Of a DNA stretch of 14,580 nt, positions 11,091-14,580 are shown piece by piece (within the stretch, counting starts at the first letter, position 1; every line of letters starts with the position of its first letter). This DNA is from Sulfurovum sp. (GTDB taxonomy: Bacteria > Campylobacterota > Campylobacteria > Campylobacterales > Sulfurovaceae), in the NCBI GenBank assembly GCA_026985755.1, contig JALSPX010000084.1:1-14580 (forward strand). Direction: 5' to 3'. The notes below the pieces were generated by a model. It was not told the origin of the DNA, did not search any database, and worked only from the letters and a program-made list of their open reading frames with translations. Both the position numbers and the translations under genes were made by a program.

Positions 11091-12041
11091 TTAAACTTTA
11101 GAGACATTATGTGGATTGGTTAGAAATTTAGTTGCAGTTAAAAAAAGGTATTGCTTTCCTGTGATGCTCACTCTATATTTTTTTTGTTGTAAATATTTTT
11201 TTGCAAATGAGATGTCATTTAAAAGTAGTGACATCTCATTCATCTGATAGTTTGGTGCTTTGGCTCCATAAATCATCTCACCCCCTACCCATCTGGAATT
11301 TGGAAACCCTAAAATAAGTGCGGCATCTTTCTCAAGATAATGTTGTACGAGATACATTAAAAATGGTTTAAAATGTATACTTGAACTTTGAAGTGTTCCT
11401 ATGCTAATCAATAAATCAAATTTACCTAAGTTCAAAGTATCTAATAGATTGATATCAGTAGTGTATAACTTTACATTCTGCTCTGGAAATTGTTTATTAG
11501 CATAGGCGATAGCACTTTCTGAATGGTCTACCCCTACAAAATCTATTAAATCATATTTTTTAGTATTGAGTTTGTTTTTAATCACCTCAAACTCATCACC
11601 TCTATTGATACCTAGGTTAAGGATACGATTTTTGTTTTCTATTTTTACATTGTCTAATGCTTGATGGTAGTAATAATAAAAAGAGGGTTCTTCCATTTTG
11701 TGTATACGAGAAAAGTGTGAATCTATACCATATTTATCACTTGTTTTCTCTACATCATGAAAAGAATCTTTTTTGAGTTTTTTGAATGTGATTTCAATAA
11801 AGTTTTCATCTATTTTTCTTGGAGTTAACATTTTGGCATGCAAAAGTTCTGCCATATCTGTCCATGCCTTATAGCTTCTATAGAGATAGTCTATACCATT
11901 TACATTTATAATAGTACCAGCATAACAGCAGTCACATATATCTGGATTTAAGACTTTAAATGAAATGCTATGCGTCATATCTAACTTATCTTGAAGTAAG
12001 GGTAAAATATTTTGAATTTTATGCATATCAAAAGTTATCAT
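11091..12041 (-). CDS. SAM-dependent methyltransferase-fold protein
   Basis: Of 316 residues, the second half carries a methyltransferase fold: motif I RILNLGINRGDEF (139-151), acidic D172 at the end of DFVGVD, then TTDINLL and LGKFDLLISIGTL as motifs III/IV. The N-terminal 130 residues are a separate region with a DICDCCYAG cluster (Cys 36, 38, 39) and an aromatic FYYYYHQ stretch before the fold. Motif I has NLGINRG in place of the usual D/E-x-G-x-G-x-G, so SAM binding is likely but slightly degenerate. Neither ATG 12041 nor the in-frame ATG 12026 has a ribosome site. A TACAAT box at 12054-12049 would place the transcript start at about 12042, making the longer form nearly leaderless. Substrate unknown. 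Confidence 0.75.
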   Translation of the reverse strand: MITFDMHKIQNILPLLQDKLDMTHSISFKVLNPDICDCCYAGTIINVNGIDYLYRSYKAWTDMAELLHAKMLTPRKIDENFIEITFKKLKKDSFHDVEKTSDKYGIDSHFSRIHKMEEPSFYYYYHQALDNVKIENKNRILNLGINRGDEFEVIKNKLNTKKYDLIDFVGVDHSESAIAYANKQFPEQNVKLYTTDINLLDTLNLGKFDLLISIGTLQSSSIHFKPFLMYLVQHYLEKDAALILGFPNSRWVGGEMIYGAKAPNYQMNEMSLLLNDISFAKKYLQQKKYRVSITGKQYLFLTATKFLTNPHNVSKV

Positions 12042-12048
12042 AAAGCGT

Positions 12049-12054
12049 ATTGTA
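12049..12054 (-). promoter_or_regulatory. -10 box of the 316-aa methyltransferase gene
   Basis: TACAAT on the minus strand predicts a start at about 12042, directly at the first possible ATG. One arm of the 12-bp inverted repeat covers the expected -35 area (about 12072-12077). Confidence 0.4.
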
Positions 12055-12064
12055 GCATAAATGT

Positions 12065-12121
12065 GCCTTCCTAATATTGGGAGGGAAAAAGAATGTTACA
12101 AAACATCTTTATTAGGAAGGC
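12065..12121. repeat. 12-bp inverted repeat between divergent promoters
   Basis: GCCTTCCTAATA (12065-12076) and TATTAGGAAGGC (12110-12121) are perfect reverse complements 33 bp apart. A smaller inverted repeat, ATGTT (12093-12097)/AACAT (12102-12106), sits between them. Both neighbouring genes are transcribed away, so the arms are probably not in either mRNA and more likely act as DNA sites. Confidence 0.6.
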
Positions 12122-12126
12122 TCCAC

Positions 12127-12132
12127 TATAAT
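12127..12132 (+). promoter_or_regulatory. -10 box of the flavoprotein gene
   Basis: TATAAT here predicts a start near 12139 and a leader of about 34 nt, ending in TAGGA ahead of ATG 12173. The right arm of the inverted repeat occupies the spacer just upstream. There is no clear -35 hexamer. Confidence 0.5.
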
Positions 12133-12172
12133 AGCATTATATTATGTACCAAGTGTGTACTAGGAAAACTTT

Positions 12173-13408
12173 ATGGTTAAATATCAACTTATTGTGATAG
12201 GTTCTGGAGCTGCAGGAATGATGGCAGCAATAACAGCGGCTAGAAGTGGCAAATCTGTATTACTTTTGGAAAAGCTATCTCGGGTTGGTGCTAAACTCAA
12301 AGCCACAGGTGGAGGCAGATGTAATCTGACCAACACACTAGATAATGAAGAGTTCATGCGTCGGTTTGGGCGTGATGGTAGATTTATGCACCCTGCTCTT
12401 GAATCTCTTGATTATAAGGCGTTGATAGCATTTTTTTCTGAGATTGGTGTGGAGAGCCATGCACCTGATGGGTACCGTGTGTTTCCTGTTACCCATTCTT
12501 CCACTACGATTATTCATGCCATGATCGATGAGATGACAAAATTAGGGGTCACTGTGCTATGTAGTCAAAAGGTATTAGAACTAGAACATGATAGTGTTAA
12601 GGTAACGGGGGTAAGCACACAAACAGACAGCTATAAGGCAGATGCAGTCATTATAGCCACCGGTGGCATGGGTTATCCTATGCTGGGAGCTGAGGGAGAT
12701 GGCTATCCTATGGCAGAATCTGTAGGACATAAGGTTACAGAACTCTACCCTGCTATGATGCCACTCAAAGTCAAAGAGAAATGGGTAGAGAATTGTAGGG
12801 CTGACACCATTGCAAAGGTTTCCATGTACGTGAATATGAAAAAATATAAAAAACTCCAAGCCAAAGGTGATTTAATATTTACAAAGGGTGGTATACGTGG
12901 CCCTGTTGTACTTGATTTTTCTCGCGAGATTACCCCTCTTCTTGCCAAGTTTGATGAAGTGCCTGTTCTTGCCAATCTTACAAAAGGCAGGAATGAAGAG
13001 CAGATACGTCAGCATTTTAAAAAGGCTTTGAAAAAGAATCCGCATCAAAATACCTTAGATTTATTACTTACCCTGCTTCCTGAGTCTGTAAGTAGAGAAT
13101 TATGTAAATTGGCAGATGTAGACCCTACCCACACTCTAGCCAAACAAAAAGGTGCCAACAGAGACAAGCTCTTGCGTCTACTTGTCTGGACACCACTCAC
13201 CGTCAACGGTCATGATGGATTTAAAATGGCAATGATAACACGTGGAGGGATAGATTTAAAAGAGATTGACCCCTACACGATGCAGAGTAAAAAGCTAGAA
13301 GGCTTATACTTTTGTGGTGAAGTGATGAATATAGATGGTCCTTGCGGTGGGTATAATTTGCAGTGGAGTTTTGCTAGTGGATATTTGGCAGGGAAATTGA
13401 ATGCTTAA
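12173..13408 (+). CDS. NAD(P)/FAD-dependent oxidoreductase, HI0933/YhiN (BaiN/RdsA) family
   Basis: The 411-residue cytoplasmic flavoprotein is full length for this family. The FAD-binding Rossmann motif GSGAAG is at 10-15, followed by the acidic LLLEK at 30-34. The family signature GGGRCNLTN is at 46-54, GATGG-type ATGGMGYP follows in the middle (IIATGGMGYPMLG), and the C-terminal FAD motif CGEVMNIDGPCGGYN starts at 381. BaiN of this family reduces double bonds in bile acid intermediates, and other members have proposed roles in redox stress; no specific substrate can be assigned here. ATG 12173 has AGGA upstream and a -10 box. It is transcribed divergently from the 316-residue methyltransferase across a shared inverted repeat. 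The DUF6174 lipoprotein follows 44 bp later. Confidence 0.92.
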   Translation: MVKYQLIVIGSGAAGMMAAITAARSGKSVLLLEKLSRVGAKLKATGGGRCNLTNTLDNEEFMRRFGRDGRFMHPALESLDYKALIAFFSEIGVESHAPDGYRVFPVTHSSTTIIHAMIDEMTKLGVTVLCSQKVLELEHDSVKVTGVSTQTDSYKADAVIIATGGMGYPMLGAEGDGYPMAESVGHKVTELYPAMMPLKVKEKWVENCRADTIAKVSMYVNMKKYKKLQAKGDLIFTKGGIRGPVVLDFSREITPLLAKFDEVPVLANLTKGRNEEQIRQHFKKALKKNPHQNTLDLLLTLLPESVSRELCKLADVDPTHTLAKQKGANRDKLLRLLVWTPLTVNGHDGFKMAMITRGGIDLKEIDPYTMQSKKLEGLYFCGEVMNIDGPCGGYNLQWSFASGYLAGKLNA

Positions 13409-13452
13409 AGATAAAGTGCTATTATTCTTGGTGTAAATGATAGGAGATGATG

Positions 13453-13911
13453 ATGAAAAAAATAATCATATTATGTATAGGTATATATATTTTTTCAGCA
13501 TGTGGTAATACAGAGTCGAAAAATAGTCATACAAATAATAATGTATATAACACTTTTATTGAACATAAAAAACAATGGGATAATAGACAAACGCAAAATT
13601 ACGCTTTTGTGGTAAAAAAAACCTGTTTTTGTCCCTATGAAGAGAAGATTCAAGTTACTGTTGAGAATAACCTTGTCATTGAAGCGAAATATATTCCTAG
13701 CAATAGCGTAATAGATACTGGTATGAAACAAAAAAATATAGATGGGTATTTTGATATGATACAAGAGGCTTTGGATAATAATGTATATCAGTTAACTGTA
13801 CAGTATGATGAGACATATGGGTATCCTAAAGAGATTTATATTGATTATGATGAGCAAATGGTTGATGAAGAGGTCTCTTATACTTTAACAGATTTTAATA
13901 CCTATGATTAG
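13453..13911 (+). CDS. DUF6174-family lipoprotein
   Basis: Three ATGs stand in a row (13447, 13450, 13453) after AGGAG. The last has the best spacing (6 nt) and gives MKKIIILCIGIYIFSACGN, a lipoprotein signal with lipobox FSAC and lipidated Cys17; the mature part is exported. The CFCP motif at about 58-61, the strand pair EKIQVTVENNLVIEAKY, the IDGYFDMIQEAL helix and the late YDETYGYPKEIYIDYD followed by VDEE match DUF6174, a family of small secreted or lipid-anchored proteins without known function. The paired Cys 58 and 60 could form a disulfide or bind a metal. The mature protein is acidic. It is 152 residues long, normal for the family, and lies upstream of a MITE-like element. Confidence 0.8.
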   Translation: MKKIIILCIGIYIFSACGNTESKNSHTNNNVYNTFIEHKKQWDNRQTQNYAFVVKKTCFCPYEEKIQVTVENNLVIEAKYIPSNSVIDTGMKQKNIDGYFDMIQEALDNNVYQLTVQYDETYGYPKEIYIDYDEQMVDEEVSYTLTDFNTYD

Positions 13912-13945
13912 AGATACTTTTAAGTCGTCATTTGGCATAATGTAT

Positions 13946-14239
13946 ATAGAACCCTCTGATTAACCTAGACATTCACAATGGGCTTTGCAAATGTAGGATT
14001 GTGCAAATGATTTATAAATCCTAGCCATAGCTAAGACGCCTTAAATATTTTGTGCGAGATTGCGTTTGAAAAGACCACCCTTTGGGCATCACTAGCTTTC
14101 GCCTATGCGTTGTTACTCTTTCTTACCTTAGCTACGGCTAGGGTTTCGAAATAGTGCCTAGCCTAGACCTTTGTGCTTGCACTCTCTTTGAAAAAAGCTA
14201 GTGATGTTGTGAACGTTTAGGTTAATCAGGGGGTTCTAT
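13946..14239. mobile_element. MITE-like element with 33-bp terminal inverted repeats
   Basis: The left end (13946-13978) and the reverse complement of the right end (14207-14239) agree in 30 of 33 positions. Both contain ATAGAACCC, CTGATTAACCTA and TTCACAA blocks. The 294-bp interior has no significant reading frame, so this is a non-autonomous miniature element. Inside, a perfect 13-bp inverted repeat CATCACTAGCTTT/AAAGCTAGTGATG (14087-14099, 14194-14206) encloses the segment that recurs at 8757-8826. A CTAGCCATAGCTAAG motif near 14018 repeats that segment's core again. Flanking target duplications cannot be resolved with confidence. No matching transposase is in the window. Confidence 0.75.
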
Positions 14240-14260
14240 TAAAAGATAAAGGAATATTTT

Positions 14261-14580
14261 ATGAAAAAACTTATATATGCGCTTGTAGCTCTTTGTGTTG
14301 GAGTAATCTTATTTTATATGTTTAATGTGGAGACCACAGATAAGCATAAAGCAACACAAAAATCAATACAAAACCCAATAGTGCAAACGGTCGTGAATGA
14401 AACAAAAGAAAATACTTTAAAACAAAAAAGAGTACAAACTCAGGTAAAACCAGCAATAAAATCAAAACCTTTAAAAACAGATAGCCAAACGCCTAGCGAA
14501 GAAAATAGTTCAAAAGCTATTGATGTGTTTGGTAAATCTGACCTTCATGCCTTTAAAACAATTCATCCTAAAATTATAAA
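14261..14580 (+). CDS. N-terminally anchored protein, 3' end outside window
   Basis: The frame is open from ATG 14261 to the right edge (106 codons visible). AAAGGA seven bases upstream is a good ribosome site. The product starts MKKLIYALVALCVGVILFYM, which is a membrane anchor or uncleaved signal, since no clear signal-peptidase or lipobox site follows. After it comes a long polar, Lys/Gln/Thr-rich and probably disordered region, then SSKAIDVFGKSDLHAFKTIH, where a folded domain may begin. No family can be named from this part. The MITE ends only 21 bp before the ATG, so the promoter must lie in the element or further upstream. Confidence 0.72.
   Translation, partial: MKKLIYALVALCVGVILFYMFNVETTDKHKATQKSIQNPIVQTVVNETKENTLKQKRVQTQVKPAIKSKPLKTDSQTPSEENSSKAIDVFGKSDLHAFKTIHPKII

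Noticed and set aside
13940..14246. Target-site duplication flanking the MITE
   Set aside because: Flanks are A/T-rich and several alignments of a two-base TA or AT duplication are possible; none is convincing.

Overview
The window looks like a chromosomal segment of a free-living Campylobacterota (epsilonproteobacterial) species of the Sulfurovum/Sulfurimonas kind. The basis is the A/T-rich composition, promoters with a good TATAAT-like -10 box but usually no -35 box, and the gene families seen: EI24 membrane protein, DUF6172, DUF6174, Tll0287-like haem protein and a BaiN/RdsA-type flavoprotein. This placement is inferred from protein resemblance, not from a marker gene.

Layout. 1-2209 (+): the 3' part of an EI24-domain membrane protein, open at the left edge, then a ClC-family anion transporter. 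2325-4971 (-): a tandem universal stress protein, two small helical proteins and an APC-type amino acid permease; the permease and the small-protein/USP group each have a visible -10 box. 5057-5132 (-): tRNA-Arg(CCT). 5215-8341 (+): a 58-residue Cys-containing protein, a RhlE-type DEAD-box RNA helicase, a DUF6172 protein, a small lipoprotein and a protein of the uncharacterised NKYVxDxxDFxK family; several of these touch end to start. 8342-9064: an accessory-looking intergenic stretch with a 14-bp repeat in five copies, a possible gene relic, a fragment of a dispersed repeat, and four operator-like palindromes. 9065-10388 (+): a TetR regulator and a SAM methyltransferase. 10470-12041 (-): a periplasmic c-type haem protein and a second methyltransferase. 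12173-13911 (+): a FAD-dependent oxidoreductase and a DUF6174 lipoprotein. 13946-14239: a MITE-like element with 33-bp terminal inverted repeats. 14261-end (+): the start of an N-terminally anchored protein.

Most metabolic and housekeeping genes here are ordinary; the unusual signals lie in non-coding and repeat structure. (1) Four near-identical 12-bp palindromes upstream of tetR are spaced 42, 42 and 43 bp, close to four helical turns each; the last sits inside a TTGACA-17-TATAAT promoter. (2) Three REP-like hairpins, each with GTAG abutting the stem, surround and invade the helicase gene. One is in its leader, and an inverted pair lies in frame in the low-complexity tail, with a compensatory base-pair change between the pair. 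(3) The helicase leader can also fold so that the Shine-Dalgarno sequence is paired. (4) A 294-bp MITE lies directly before the last gene, and a diverged internal fragment of the same repeat lies about 5.3 kb away in the opposite orientation. (5) Two divergent promoters share a mirrored 12-bp element. I see no complete, clearly new multi-gene system. The closest candidates are the TetR/methyltransferase locus with its phased operators and the permease/small-protein/USP cluster.
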